DNA of 64,000 nt from Rhizobium sp. ICMP 5592. Lineage in GTDB: Bacteria > Pseudomonadota > Alphaproteobacteria > Rhizobiales > Rhizobiaceae. A program made the position numbers and the translations under genes. Numbering within the stretch: the first letter of the stretch is position 1; each line of letters opens with the position of its first letter. The stretch is from contig NZ_QSNT01000004.1 of the NCBI RefSeq assembly GCF_009498525.1, positions 124,001 through 188,000 on the forward strand. Reading direction: 5' to 3'. A model generated the notes under the pieces. That model searched no databases. It saw only the letters and a program-made list of their open reading frames with translations, and was not told where the DNA came from. This document shows positions 9,339 through 18,411 of the stretch, piece by piece.

Positions 9339-9346
9339 TGTATACA
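9339..9346. promoter_or_regulatory. Candidate FadR/GntR-type operator
   Basis: TGTATACA within TTACTGTATACAAAA matches the GT-N3-AC-type core common to FadR-subfamily operators. It sits between the divergent binding-protein gene and the GntR gene, in an AT-rich stretch (about 9290-9390) that must hold both promoters. No footprint evidence is available. Confidence 0.4.
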
Positions 9347-9439
9347 AAAATTAAAGATTGAACGCATAATTTCTATTTTGCGCACAATGGCTTGTTATCG
9401 TAGGCATTGGGCAACACAACTTCGGCAGGAGAGATCATC

Positions 9440-10117
9440 GTGGCTCAAAACAGACCGCCAGCATCGGACGCGCTCTACGAGCGCATCGAGACCCTGATTG
9501 CCGAAGGGGTTTTCAAGGATGGGGAACGCCTGGACGAGGTGCGCCTCGCCGGCGATTTCGGCGTGTCGCGCACGCCGCTTCGCGAGGCCCTGCGCCTGCT
9601 CTCCGCGACCGGATTGATCGAACTCATTCCGAATCGCGGCGCCTTCGTGCGGCAACCGAGCTTCACGCGTCTCGTCGAGATGTTTGAGGTCATGGCGGAA
9701 GTCGAGGCCTGGTGCGCGCGGCTTGCCGCCGGTCGCATCACCAAGGCGCAAGTGCTGCTTCTGCGCCAGACGGCATCTGCCTGCGAGGCAGCCTTGCAAG
9801 TGCAGGACTACCATCGCTACTACGCCGAAAACGCGACGTTTCACAACATGATCTACGAGGCCTCTGGAAATGGTTTTCTCGCCGAGGAGGCACGCAATCT
9901 GCAACGGCGACTGAAGCCGTTTCGCAGGGCGCAATTGTCCTTTGGCGACCGGCTTTCCCAGTCGATGAGCGAGCACCGTGAAATCCTGATGGCGCTCGAG
10001 GCCGGCGATGTCGCGCGCGCCGAAACGGTGATGCGCGATCATATTCGGGTGCAAAGCAGCACCTATGAGGAATACCGGCTCTCGATGACCGGCACTCCTG
10101 AACATTCCGCCTCCTAG
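9440..10117 (+). CDS. GntR-family (FadR/FCD) transcriptional regulator
   Basis: This 225-residue regulator has an N-terminal winged helix (ALYERIETLIAEGVFKDGERL, then FGVSRTPLREALRLLSATGL) and a C-terminal FCD ligand domain with the usual Asp/His metal-site pattern (FHNMIYEASGN, SEHREILMALEAGD). I chose GTG 9440 because AGGAGAG lies six bases upstream; the in-frame TTG at 9407 has no ribosome site. It is divergent from the peptide importer operon and probably represses it until the imported compound or a metabolite binds. Confidence 0.88.
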   Translation: MAQNRPPASDALYERIETLIAEGVFKDGERLDEVRLAGDFGVSRTPLREALRLLSATGLIELIPNRGAFVRQPSFTRLVEMFEVMAEVEAWCARLAAGRITKAQVLLLRQTASACEAALQVQDYHRYYAENATFHNMIYEASGNGFLAEEARNLQRRLKPFRRAQLSFGDRLSQSMSEHREILMALEAGDVARAETVMRDHIRVQSSTYEEYRLSMTGTPEHSAS

Positions 10118-10299
10118 ATAGGCAGAACACCACACCGACAAGGCAGCAGCATAGACTTCGCCGTCCTCTTGCGAGGCCGGAGACCATTTTGACACTATGT
10201 ATCCTGCGGATCCCGTGCTGCCCATATGCCTCCTGAACCTGACCGTTCGCTTGCGCGATCCGGCCGGTATCTTCCCGACCGGACCGCGTATTTCAACAT

Positions 10300-11313
10300 T
10301 CAGCCGTTGCGGAACGTATAGGCGTAGCCGTTGATCGCCGGGGCTCCACCGAGATGGGCGTAGAGAACCTTCGAGCCCTCCGGGAAATACCCCTTCTTCA
10401 CGAGGTCGATCATGCCCTGCATGGATTTGCCCTCGTAGACGGGGTCGGTGATCATCCCTTCCAGACGTGCGCAGAGCCGGATCGCCTCCTTGGTCTCGTC
10501 CGACGGCACGCCGTAGACCGGATAGGCATAGTCCTCGATCAGGACGATATCGTCCGAGGAAAGTTCCCGGCCGAGCTCGACCAGTTCGGCGGTGCGCCGC
10601 GCAATCTCCAGCACCTGCGCCTTGGTCTGCGCAGGCGTGAAGGAGGCGTCGATACCGATGACCTTGCGCTCGCGGCCGTCCTTGGCAAAGCCGACGGTCA
10701 TGCCGGCATGGGTGGAGCCCGTCACTGTGCAGACGACGATGTAGTCGAACTTGAAACCGAGCTCCTCTTCCTGGGCTCGAACCTCCTCGGCAAAGCCGAC
10801 ATAGCCAAGCCCGCCATATTTGTGCACGGATGCGCCGGCCGGGATCGGATAAGGCTTGCCGCCCTTGGCCTTGACGTCCTCGATTGCGTCTTCCCAGCTC
10901 TGGCGGATGCCGATGTCGAAGCCTTCATCGACCATCTGCACATCTGCGCCCATGATGCGGCTCAAGAGAATGTTGCCGACGCGGTCATAGACGGCATCTT
11001 CATGCGGAACCCAGCTTTCCTGCACGAGCCGGCACTTGAAGCCGATCTTGGCGGCAACTGCGGCGATCATGCGCGTATGGTTGGACTGGACGCCACCAAT
11101 CGACACCAGCGTATCCGCGTTCGAGGCAATCGCATCGGGAATGATATATTCCAGCTTGCGCAGCTTGTTGCCGCCGAACGCCAGCCCGGAATTGCAGTCT
11201 TCCCGCTTGGCATAGAGCTGCACCTTGCCGCCGAGATGTTCGGAAAGCCGCTCCAGCTTCTCGATATGGGTCGGACCGAATGTGAGCGGATAGCGCTCGA
11301 ATTTCTCCAGCAT
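10300..11313 (-). CDS. acdS: 1-aminocyclopropane-1-carboxylate (ACC) deaminase
   Basis: This 337-residue PLP enzyme cleaves ACC, the plant ethylene precursor, to 2-oxobutyrate and ammonia. The sequence follows characterised ACC deaminases closely: RYPLTFGPT at the N-terminus, the PLP lysine Lys50 in FGGNKLRKLEY, SIGGVQSNHTR, and the substrate-site stretch DPVYEGKSMQGM. The downstream YAHLGGAP keeps Leu where D-cysteine desulfhydrases have a different residue, which favours true ACC deaminase. An Lrp-type regulator (acdR) is divergent, the standard rhizobial arrangement. Such genes lower plant ethylene and favour nodulation or root colonisation. Confidence 0.96.
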   Translation of the reverse strand: MLEKFERYPLTFGPTHIEKLERLSEHLGGKVQLYAKREDCNSGLAFGGNKLRKLEYIIPDAIASNADTLVSIGGVQSNHTRMIAAVAAKIGFKCRLVQESWVPHEDAVYDRVGNILLSRIMGADVQMVDEGFDIGIRQSWEDAIEDVKAKGGKPYPIPAGASVHKYGGLGYVGFAEEVRAQEEELGFKFDYIVVCTVTGSTHAGMTVGFAKDGRERKVIGIDASFTPAQTKAQVLEIARRTAELVELGRELSSDDIVLIEDYAYPVYGVPSDETKEAIRLCARLEGMITDPVYEGKSMQGMIDLVKKGYFPEGSKVLYAHLGGAPAINGYAYTFRNG

Positions 11314-11364
11314 GAGTTCCCCTTCAGCTTGTCGTGATACAGGGAAGACGCTAGCATCACTTCA

Positions 11365-11439
11365 ATGAAAGGTGCTCTCAAAGATGAGCTTTATACTTCT
11401 ACTTTTGAATGCAAATATTGATATAGGAATTCCTTTCAT
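11365..11439. promoter_or_regulatory. acdS-acdR divergent control region with inverted repeat
   Basis: ATGAAAGG (11365-11372) and CCTTTCAT (11432-11439) form an 8-bp inverted pair across an AT-rich spacer between acdS and acdR. Lrp-type regulators wrap DNA over spaced sites, so this is a plausible AcdR region. Exact boxes cannot be assigned by eye. Confidence 0.35.
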
Positions 11440-11472
11440 CCAAAATATCGTATTTTTCCGGAAGATTCTTTC

Positions 11473-11937
11473 ATGAGCTCAGAACTGGATCGCATCGACC
11501 TGAAAATGCTGCGCTTGCTGCAGAAGAACGGGCGGCTCAGCAATGCCGAACTCTCGCAATTGGTCGATGTCAGCCCGGCAACCTGCCATCGCCGCACCCA
11601 GCGCCTGTTCGAGGAGGGCTACATCAAGACCGTGCGGGCGATGATAGAGCCGCAGAAGGTCGGGCGAGGTGCTTTGGTGATGGTCGGCGTGGTGCTCGAC
11701 CGTTCGACGCCCGAGAGCTTCGGCGCGTTCGAAAAAGCCGTTGCCAAACTGAGCTTCGTTCTCGACTGCAATCTCGTCGCCGGCGATTTCGATTATTTTC
11801 TGAAGATCCGCGTCGGCGACATGGCGGATTTCAACGGTATTCACGGCACGCAGCTGATCGCCCTGCCGGGCGTTCGCCAGACCCGCACCTTCTTCGTCAT
11901 GAAGGAAGTCGTCGACAACGCTTTGCTGGAATTCTAG
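11473..11937 (+). CDS. acdR: Lrp/AsnC-family regulator of ACC deaminase
   Basis: This 154-residue protein has the AsnC-type helix-turn-helix (LRLLQKNGRLSNAELSQLVDV, then SPATCHRRTQRLFEEGYI) and a RAM ligand/oligomer domain (LVMVGVVLDR, GDFDYFLKIRVGDM, LPGVRQTRTFFVMKEV). It is divergent from acdS with 159 bp between them, the arrangement in which AcdR activates acdS in response to ACC in other bacteria. The identification as AcdR rests on this context plus family. Confidence 0.88.
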   Translation: MSSELDRIDLKMLRLLQKNGRLSNAELSQLVDVSPATCHRRTQRLFEEGYIKTVRAMIEPQKVGRGALVMVGVVLDRSTPESFGAFEKAVAKLSFVLDCNLVAGDFDYFLKIRVGDMADFNGIHGTQLIALPGVRQTRTFFVMKEVVDNALLEF

Positions 11938-11963
11938 CTGGCCGCGCATCGCACGCGACCAGC
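11937..11963. terminator. Hairpin between convergent acdR and matC
   Basis: A 10-bp stem with one mismatch (GCTGGCCGCG against CGCGACCAGC) and a 7-base loop begins at the last base of the acdR stop. It lacks a clear T-run, so it may be a weak bidirectional terminator or simply an mRNA-stabilising hairpin. Confidence 0.5.
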
Positions 11964-11987
11964 AGATACCTCAGAACGGCCCTCGCC

Positions 11988-13337
11988 TCACACGAGTCCC
12001 GGCACGATCAGGACAAGCCAGGCGACGATCGGGCCGATGATGGCGATCAGGGCGCTATAGATCAGCAAGGATTTCAGCACGCTCTCCCGCTCGGTTTCCT
12101 GCGCGTTCGCGACGACCAGCGCGCCGTTCGTCGAAAACGGACTGGTGTCGACGATGGTAGTGGAGATCGCTATGGCCGCAACCACGCCGACGGCGCTGAT
12201 ATGCCCCTGCAGAAGGAAAGGCACGGCAAGCGGGATGATCGCGCCAAGGAGAGCGGTGGATGAAGCGAAAGCGGAAACGATGGCGCCCGTGAAGCACAGA
12301 AGCAGCGCCACCAGCAACGGCATTCCCAGGCTTGAAATGCCATGCGCGACATAATCGATCGTGCCGATCTTCTCCATGACGCCGACATAAGTGATGATAC
12401 CAGCAATGAGGAGCACCGTCGACCAGCTGACCTTGTCGATCGCCGCCTTCTGGGTCTTCGGCGACAGCAACGCCAGAACCACGGCGACGGTGATTGCCAC
12501 CAAGCCGACATTGAATTTGAAGACCAGAGCACCGACTGCCAATGCGGTCAAGCCGACCAGCGTCGTCAGCCGCTCCGCCGTCAGACCGGCAAGCGCCGTC
12601 TCTTCTTTCGTTTCCACCTCAAAGACATGATGGCTGATGGGCGCTGCGCGCGTGCCGCCATGGCCGACAATGGCGCGCGTCACGCCTTTGGGATGCAAGT
12701 CCGGTAACGGACCGGATGCCGCCGGCTGCTTGCGCAAAATCTTCGAGCCACCGAAGATAAAGAAGACCAGGACGGCGATGGCGAGGTTGAAGAAGAAGCT
12801 CGACAGGAACAGCGAGGTCGGCGCGAAGGGCAGCCCGGCCTTCTGAACGATCTGGTTGGTGATGCCGCCATAGACGCTGATGGGCGAGAAGCCGCCCGCT
12901 TGAGCCCCATGGATCACCATCAGCCCCATCATCACAGGACTGATGCGATACTGGAACGCGAAACCGAGCGCCACCGGCGCAAGGATCGCGACGGCTGCCG
13001 GACCGAGCGCGCCAAAACCGGTGATGATCGCGGCGACAAGGAACATGACCCAGGGAATCCAGACAACATGTCCGCGCACCAGCTTGACCGCGCCCTCGAC
13101 CAACCAATCGATGGTGCCGTTGATCTGCGCGATTGCGAAGAGATAGGTGACCCCGACCAGCGTCAGGAACAAATCGCTCGGAAAGCCCGCGAAAATCTCG
13201 CTCGCCTTCATGCTCATGACGAGCGAGCCGATCAGGAAGGCGCAGGCAAAGGCGAGTGCACCCATATTGATCGGCTGGATCGTTGCAATGACGAACATGC
13301 CGGCAAGCAGCACGATCGACAGGATCTGGATATTCAT
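11988..13337 (-). CDS. matC: Malonate/dicarboxylate carrier (MatC)
   Basis: This 449-residue integral membrane protein has about 11-12 hydrophobic helices, a central hydrophilic loop (about residues 205-255), and the repeat-like half-site sequences HGAQAGGFSPISVYGGITNQIV and AISTTIVDTSPFSTNGALVV. These are typical of the MatC/ion-transporter superfamily. It lies downstream of matA and matB in the same direction, so its job is malonate uptake across the inner membrane. The assignment relies on that neighbourhood; elsewhere the family transports other dicarboxylates. Confidence 0.9.
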   Translation of the reverse strand: MNIQILSIVLLAGMFVIATIQPINMGALAFACAFLIGSLVMSMKASEIFAGFPSDLFLTLVGVTYLFAIAQINGTIDWLVEGAVKLVRGHVVWIPWVMFLVAAIITGFGALGPAAVAILAPVALGFAFQYRISPVMMGLMVIHGAQAGGFSPISVYGGITNQIVQKAGLPFAPTSLFLSSFFFNLAIAVLVFFIFGGSKILRKQPAASGPLPDLHPKGVTRAIVGHGGTRAAPISHHVFEVETKEETALAGLTAERLTTLVGLTALAVGALVFKFNVGLVAITVAVVLALLSPKTQKAAIDKVSWSTVLLIAGIITYVGVMEKIGTIDYVAHGISSLGMPLLVALLLCFTGAIVSAFASSTALLGAIIPLAVPFLLQGHISAVGVVAAIAISTTIVDTSPFSTNGALVVANAQETERESVLKSLLIYSALIAIIGPIVAWLVLIVPGLV

Positions 13338-13447
13338 AGCTTCCTCCCTCCGGCAACCTCCTCAGGTGCCGGTCCCCATTTTAATGAATGCATGATCAAT
13401 TCCGCGCCGGTGCTACTCCCAAGCACCAAGGCGGGGGCAAACGCCTC

Positions 13448-14968
13448 TCAGGTGGCCTTCTCGTAAAGATCCTTGAATTGGTCGCGCAGCAGGTTCTTCT
13501 GAACCTTGCCCATCGTGTTGCGCGGTAGCTCCTCGGTGAAGATGACCCGCTTCGGCTGCTTGTAGCGCGCAAGGCGATCCTGCAATGCGGCGAGCACGGC
13601 CTTCTCGTCCAGTATCACGCCGCGCTGAAGCACCACGACCGCCGTCACGCCCTCGCCGAAATCCGGATGAGCGACGCCGATCACCGCGCTTTCGACGACG
13701 CCGTCAAGCTGGTCGATCTCGTTTTCGACTTCCTTCGGATAGATGTTGTAGCCGCCGGAAATCACGAGATCCTTGCCACGGCCGACGATATGGACATAGC
13801 CGTCCGCGTCGATCTTGCCGAGGTCGCCGCTGATGAAATAGCCGTCCTGGGTGAATTCAGCCGCCGTCTTTTCCGGCATGCGCCAATAGCCCTTGAAGAC
13901 ATTCGGGCCTTTGATCTCGATCATGCCGGTCTCCTCCGGTGACAGCGTCGCGCCTGTGGCCGGATCGGTAATCCTCACCGTGACGCCCGGCAGCGGGAAA
14001 CCGACCGTCCCGGCCCGGCGCTCGCCATCATAGGGGTTGGAGGTGTTCATATTGGTCTCGGTCATGCCGTAACGTTCGAGAATGGCGTGACCGGTGCGCT
14101 GCTGGAATGAAACATGCGTTTCCGTCAGAAGCGGCGCCGAGCCCGAGATGAATAGCCGCATATTGGCGACGGCATCCCGGTTCAATCCCTCGTGTTGAAG
14201 CAATCTGACATAGAATGTCGGCACGCCCATCATCAGCGTTGCCTTCGGCATCAGCGACAGGATTTCGCCCGGCTCGAACTTCGGCAGCAGGAACATCGAT
14301 GCGCCAGCGACCAGCGTGACGTTGGTCGCGACGAAAAGGCCATGCGTGTGGAAGATCGGCAATGCGTGGATCAGCCGGTCCGCCGCCGTCACGCGCCAAT
14401 ATTCGCGCAGCGCAAGCGCATTCGACAGCAGATTATCATGCGTGAGCATGGCACCCTTGGAGCGACCGGTGGTGCCGGACGTGTAGAGGATCGCGGCGAG
14501 ATCGTCGGGAGCACGGGCGGCGTCGATAAAATCGGCGGGCTCCTCCCGGGCGAGATCGGTTAGCGATCCCACGCCATCCGCATCCAGCGTCTCGACGATC
14601 GCGCCGTAGCGCTGCGCCAGCTTCTCGACCTCGGCCCGAGCTTTGGGGGAGACGACAACAAGCCTCGGCTCGGCATCGCCGATAAAGTAATCAAGTTCGG
14701 CAAGCGTATAGGCCGTGTTCAGCGGCAGATAGACCGCCCCGCAGCGCACGCAGGCGAGATAGAGCATCAGGGCCGTCGGGCTCTTCTCCACCTGAACCGC
14801 GACACGGTCACCGGGCCGAACACCGAGCGCATCGATGGCGCTGGCAAGCTGCCCGGAAATGCGCAGCGCATCCCGATAGGTCCAGCGCTCGCCGCTAGCG
14901 GTTTCGATGAAAACGGCATCGTCGGACGTAGCGGACGCCCTGATGGCGTCGAACAGGTGATTGCCCAT
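13448..14968 (-). CDS. matB: Malonyl-CoA synthetase
   Basis: This 506-residue ANL-superfamily enzyme converts malonate, ATP and CoA to malonyl-CoA. Core motifs are in order: the P-loop YTSGTTGRSKGAMLTH (about residue 165), ERYGMTETNMN, the GDLGKID hinge region and the C-terminal catalytic lysine in PRNTMGKVQKN. The TETNMN signature and the arginine-rich segment after it match MatB enzymes rather than acetyl-CoA synthetases. It sits between matA (23 bp upstream) and matC, forming the matABC operon. Confidence 0.95.
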   Translation of the reverse strand: MGNHLFDAIRASATSDDAVFIETASGERWTYRDALRISGQLASAIDALGVRPGDRVAVQVEKSPTALMLYLACVRCGAVYLPLNTAYTLAELDYFIGDAEPRLVVVSPKARAEVEKLAQRYGAIVETLDADGVGSLTDLAREEPADFIDAARAPDDLAAILYTSGTTGRSKGAMLTHDNLLSNALALREYWRVTAADRLIHALPIFHTHGLFVATNVTLVAGASMFLLPKFEPGEILSLMPKATLMMGVPTFYVRLLQHEGLNRDAVANMRLFISGSAPLLTETHVSFQQRTGHAILERYGMTETNMNTSNPYDGERRAGTVGFPLPGVTVRITDPATGATLSPEETGMIEIKGPNVFKGYWRMPEKTAAEFTQDGYFISGDLGKIDADGYVHIVGRGKDLVISGGYNIYPKEVENEIDQLDGVVESAVIGVAHPDFGEGVTAVVVLQRGVILDEKAVLAALQDRLARYKQPKRVIFTEELPRNTMGKVQKNLLRDQFKDLYEKAT

Positions 14969-14991
14969 AACTCCCCTCCTAAATCTGCTGC

Positions 14992-16386
14992 TCAGGTTTT
15001 TTGCATTTCGCCATGGCGCCGGCGGATCGGACTGCCAAGACCAGCCTCAGAGGCACCTGTCTCGGCCAGTTTTTTCACCTCCGGAGAGGCCGCGACCTCG
15101 CCGTGTTGCGCAAGGGCTTCGTGGTTTTTCTCGATATCATCCAGCTTGTAAAGATAGTTGACCATCAGGCCATAGGACTGGCGCATCGCCTTCAGGGAAC
15201 GATCGGCGAGAAAATTCAGCCGCTCCAGGCGGGCGCCATTGCCGAGATGAAAACGGGCGACCGGATCGATCGGCCGTCTACCGTTGCCTTGTTCCCTGAC
15301 GAAATAGCGCGCCGCGAGCGGCAGCAACACGGCCTTGACGGCCTGCGATCGCTCAGGATCATCCGCCCAGTCCGGTTCATCGAGGAGGGCAAGGGTTTTC
15401 AGCGTCTGCTCGCTAAGGCCGGCATCGGCTGCCTTGCGCAATCTCGCCAGCCAACCGGCAAAGCCCGGAACGGGCGACAGGGTGACGAAGGTCTTCAGGC
15501 CCGGAAGATCCCGGCGCAAATCCTCGACGACCTGCTTGATCAGGAAATTGCCGAAGGAGATGCCGCGCAGCCCCTCCTGGCAGTTGGAAATGGAATAGAA
15601 GACCGCCGTCGTCGCGTTCTGGGCGGCGATCGGAGACCGGCTTTCGTCGAGCACGTCCGTGATGGCGGAAGGGATCGCGGTGGTCAGCGCCACTTCGACG
15701 AAGATCAGCGGATCGTCGGCAAGACGCGGGTGGAAGAATGCGAAGCAGCGGCGATCTGGCGGAACCAGCCGTCGCCGCAGTTCATCCCAGCCGGCAATCT
15801 CGTGCACAGCCTCGTATCTGATGATCTTCTCCAGAAGATCGGCCGGCGTCGACCAGTCGATCGGGCGCAGCGTCAGGAAGCCGCGATTGAACCAGGATCC
15901 GAAGAGATGGGCGAAATCGGCGTCCACGGCGCGGAATTGCTCCGTTGCATCCTTCATGCCCAGCAGGCGCTCGCGCATCTCCACCAGTTTCGCGGTGCCC
16001 TTGGGCGCAAGATTGAGCCTGCGCACCAGCTCCTGCCGGCGTGGTTCCGCTGCCTGATGCAGATCGATAAGCGTGTTCGAATTCCTGTCGCTGCGGTAGC
16101 GATCGATCGCCTTGTCCAGTTTGGCGACATCAGGACCGAACTGGTCGTGCAGCATCAGCATGAAATCGCGCTGGCCAGTCGAATCGAGTTCAGCCCATCG
16201 CTGCAGAATTTCTGCGGCCAGAGCCATGCCCGAGGCTTCGCCCCGGCTCGACAGCAGCATGTTGCACAGCGTTTCGAGCGTCGTCTCCGCCTGAACCGGC
16301 TCGGCGCGCGTGCCCACCGCGAGCAATCTGCGACCGCGATCCGTGATGCTCTGCATCATGTCGCTGAAGAAGGAGATGCCTGCCAT
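14992..16386 (-). CDS. matA: Malonyl-CoA decarboxylase
   Basis: This 464-residue enzyme decarboxylates malonyl-CoA to acetyl-CoA, completing malonate use. The C-terminal catalytic domain carries the family hallmarks FAFFHPRLADDPLIFVEVAL, FYSISNCQEGLRGISFGNFL and FVTLSPVPGFAGWL. The N-terminal helical domain spans about residues 1-190. It is the first gene of matABC and faces matR; the start ATG 16386 lies just downstream of the operator region. Confidence 0.95.
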   Translation of the reverse strand: MAGISFFSDMMQSITDRGRRLLAVGTRAEPVQAETTLETLCNMLLSSRGEASGMALAAEILQRWAELDSTGQRDFMLMLHDQFGPDVAKLDKAIDRYRSDRNSNTLIDLHQAAEPRRQELVRRLNLAPKGTAKLVEMRERLLGMKDATEQFRAVDADFAHLFGSWFNRGFLTLRPIDWSTPADLLEKIIRYEAVHEIAGWDELRRRLVPPDRRCFAFFHPRLADDPLIFVEVALTTAIPSAITDVLDESRSPIAAQNATTAVFYSISNCQEGLRGISFGNFLIKQVVEDLRRDLPGLKTFVTLSPVPGFAGWLARLRKAADAGLSEQTLKTLALLDEPDWADDPERSQAVKAVLLPLAARYFVREQGNGRRPIDPVARFHLGNGARLERLNFLADRSLKAMRQSYGLMVNYLYKLDDIEKNHEALAQHGEVAASPEVKKLAETGASEAGLGSPIRRRHGEMQKT

Positions 16387-16517
16387 GTCAGTATCCTCCT
16401 GGCGAAGCGGGATTGGGGTGGAAACAGCCCTCCCAAGCGTTTCCGGTACATAAAGCAGCTCTGACGAGCGCGCTCATTTGTGTGCGACATATCTATTGTG
16501 GTATCGTTCTTAAGTTA

Positions 16518-16552
16518 TCTTGTGCGCAAAGTAAACAATCTTGCATACAAGA
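16518..16552. promoter_or_regulatory. Candidate MatR operators in matA-matR intergenic region
   Basis: A 14-bp palindrome TCTTGCATACAAGA lies at 16539-16552; its other strand reads TCTTGTATGCAAGA. A related copy, TCTTGTGCGCAAAG, lies at 16518-16531. From memory, the published MatR site in R. leguminosarum bv. trifolii is TCTTGTA/TACACGA, which these resemble. Both are placed to repress matABC leftwards and matR rightwards. Confidence 0.6.
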
Positions 16553-16584
16553 ATTTGATTTTTGCATTGGAGAGCGTGGAAAAC

Positions 16585-17235
16585 ATGTCCGAGAATGTCG
16601 TTCAACGCCTGCGCGACGAGATCGAAAACGGTATCATTTCAAACGACTTCGCCCCAGGCGAACGGTTGGACGAGGTGCAACTGGCCACGCGCTTCGGTGT
16701 GTCGAGAACGCCGGTGCGCGAAGCGCTGATGCAGCTGAATGCGATCGGGCTGGTGGAAATCCGCCCGCGGCGCGGCGCGATCGTCATCGATCCGGGGCCG
16801 CATCGCATTTTCGAGATGTTCGAGGTGATGGCCGAGATCGAGGGCATGGCGGGTTCGCTGGCAGCGCGACGACTGACGGACGCCGATCGCGCTGCGATTC
16901 TCGCAGCCCATGCCGACTGCAAGCGCTCGTCCTCCGCCGGCGACAGCGACGCCTACTATTACGACAACGAGCGCTTTCACAGGGCGATCTACGCCGCCAG
17001 CCACAATGATTTCCTCTCGGAGCAATGCGTGGCGCTGCACCGCCGCCTGCAGCCCTATCGGCGTCTTCAACTGCGCGTCCGCAATCGTGTCGCGACATCG
17101 TTTTCCGAGCATGATGCGGTTGTGGAGGCGCTTTTTGCCGGCGACGCGGAACGCGCACGCACGCTTCTGCGCCAGCATGTCAGCATCCAGGGCGAGCGCT
17201 TCAGCGACCTCGTGTCGACCTTGTCGCGCAGGTAG
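16585..17235 (+). CDS. matR: GntR-family (FCD) regulator of malonate genes
   Basis: This 216-residue protein has a winged helix (VVQRLRDEIENGIISNDFAP, FGVSRTPVREALMQLNAIGL) and an FCD domain (EIEGMAGSLAARRL, FHRAIYAASHND, SEHDAVVEALFAGD). I start it at ATG 16585, behind GGAGAGCGTGGAAAAC, because upstream in-frame codons from 16480 encode an unlikely tail crossing the operators. It is divergent from matABC, the standard matR position, and should release its operator when malonate binds. Confidence 0.9.
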   Translation: MSENVVQRLRDEIENGIISNDFAPGERLDEVQLATRFGVSRTPVREALMQLNAIGLVEIRPRRGAIVIDPGPHRIFEMFEVMAEIEGMAGSLAARRLTDADRAAILAAHADCKRSSSAGDSDAYYYDNERFHRAIYAASHNDFLSEQCVALHRRLQPYRRLQLRVRNRVATSFSEHDAVVEALFAGDAERARTLLRQHVSIQGERFSDLVSTLSRR

Positions 17236-17351
17236 TCTGCCAAGGCCGAGCCATCAATTCTTTGGCAGCGACACGGTGCCGGCTGTATCCAAAGCGGGAA
17301 CTGTGCCATGAAGCATGAACTCTAAACACAACATCTTTGAGCGGTGCGATC

Positions 17352-18374
17352 ATGAAGAAAATCGGTTTCCTGTCGTTCGGGCACTGGACGCCCTCACCGC
17401 AATCGCAAACCCGCTCGGCTGCCGACGCGCTTCTGCAATCCATCGATCTCGCGGTCGCGGCCGAGGAGCTGGGTGCGGACGGAGCCTATTTTCGCGTCCA
17501 TCACTTCGCCCGGCAGCTCGCCTCGCCCTTCCCGCTGCTGGCAGCTGTCGGCGCCAAGACCAGCCGTATCGATATCGGCACGGCCGTCATTGATATGCGC
17601 TACGAAAACCCGCTCTATATGGCTGAGGATGCCGGTTCGGCCGACCTCATCGCCGGCGGGCGCCTACAGCTCGGCATCAGCCGTGGTTCCCCCGAACAGG
17701 TCATCGATGGATGGCGTCACTTCGGTTATGCACCGCCCGAAGGAGAGAGCGAGGCCGACATGGCCCGGCGCCATGCTGAAGTTCTGCTCGACGTGCTGCA
17801 AGGCGAAGGCTTTGCGCAGCCGAACCCACGGCCGATGTTCCCCAACCCTCCGGGCCTGCTGCGGCTCGAGCCGCACTCCGAAGGCCTGCGCGAGCGGATC
17901 TGGTGGGGCGCAAGCTCGAATGCCACAGCGCTTTGGGCGGCCAAGCTCGGGATGAACCTGCAAAGCTCCACGCTCAAGGACGACGAGAGCGGGCTTCCCT
18001 TTCACGTTCAGCAGGCCGATCAGATCAGGGTGTATCGCGAGGCATGGAAGGCGGCCGGCCACAAACGCGAGCCGCGCGTATCGGTCAGCCGCAGCATCTT
18101 CGCGCTTATGACTGATCGAGACCGCGCCTACTTCGGAAACGGCAATCAGGGTGAGGACAAGATCGGCTTCATCGATGACAAGACCCGGGCGATCTTCGGC
18201 CGCAGCTATGCGGCTGAGCCCGACGCTCTGATCAAGGAACTGGCGGAAGACGAAGCCATCGCGGAGGCCGACACCCTGCTCCTCACCGTGCCGAACCAGC
18301 TCGGCGTGGAGTACAACGCGCATGTGATCGAGGCAATCCTCACCCACGTCGCCCCGGCCCTCGGCTGGCGTTAA
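17352..18374 (+). CDS. LLM-class flavin-dependent oxidoreductase
   Basis: This 340-residue luciferase-like monooxygenase family protein begins MKKIGFLSFGHW. Family features are AVAAEELGADGAYFRVHHFA, SRIDIGTAVIDMRYENPLYMAEDA and DLIAGGRLQLGISRGSPEQV, forming the TIM barrel that binds reduced FMN or F420. ATG 17352 is chosen over the upstream TTG 17337. It follows matR by 116 bp but has no obvious link to malonate. The substrate is unknown. Confidence 0.85.
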   Translation: MKKIGFLSFGHWTPSPQSQTRSAADALLQSIDLAVAAEELGADGAYFRVHHFARQLASPFPLLAAVGAKTSRIDIGTAVIDMRYENPLYMAEDAGSADLIAGGRLQLGISRGSPEQVIDGWRHFGYAPPEGESEADMARRHAEVLLDVLQGEGFAQPNPRPMFPNPPGLLRLEPHSEGLRERIWWGASSNATALWAAKLGMNLQSSTLKDDESGLPFHVQQADQIRVYREAWKAAGHKREPRVSVSRSIFALMTDRDRAYFGNGNQGEDKIGFIDDKTRAIFGRSYAAEPDALIKELAEDEAIAEADTLLLTVPNQLGVEYNAHVIEAILTHVAPALGWR

Positions 18375-18382
18375 CGCCAGCC
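18363..18382. terminator. Perfect 20-bp palindrome over the LLM stop codon
   Basis: GGCTGGCGTTAACGCCAGCC is perfectly self-complementary and includes the TAA stop of the oxidoreductase gene. It lies between convergent genes and could act as a bidirectional terminator, although no T-run follows. Confidence 0.5.
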
Positions 18383-18411
18383 ACGGATTGACGCACCCCT
18401 GCCGGCGCTTC

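Noticed and set aside
10225..10300. Hairpin CCGGT/ACCGG between the GntR and acdS genes as a terminator
   Set aside because: Short stem, long loop and no T-run; not enough to call.
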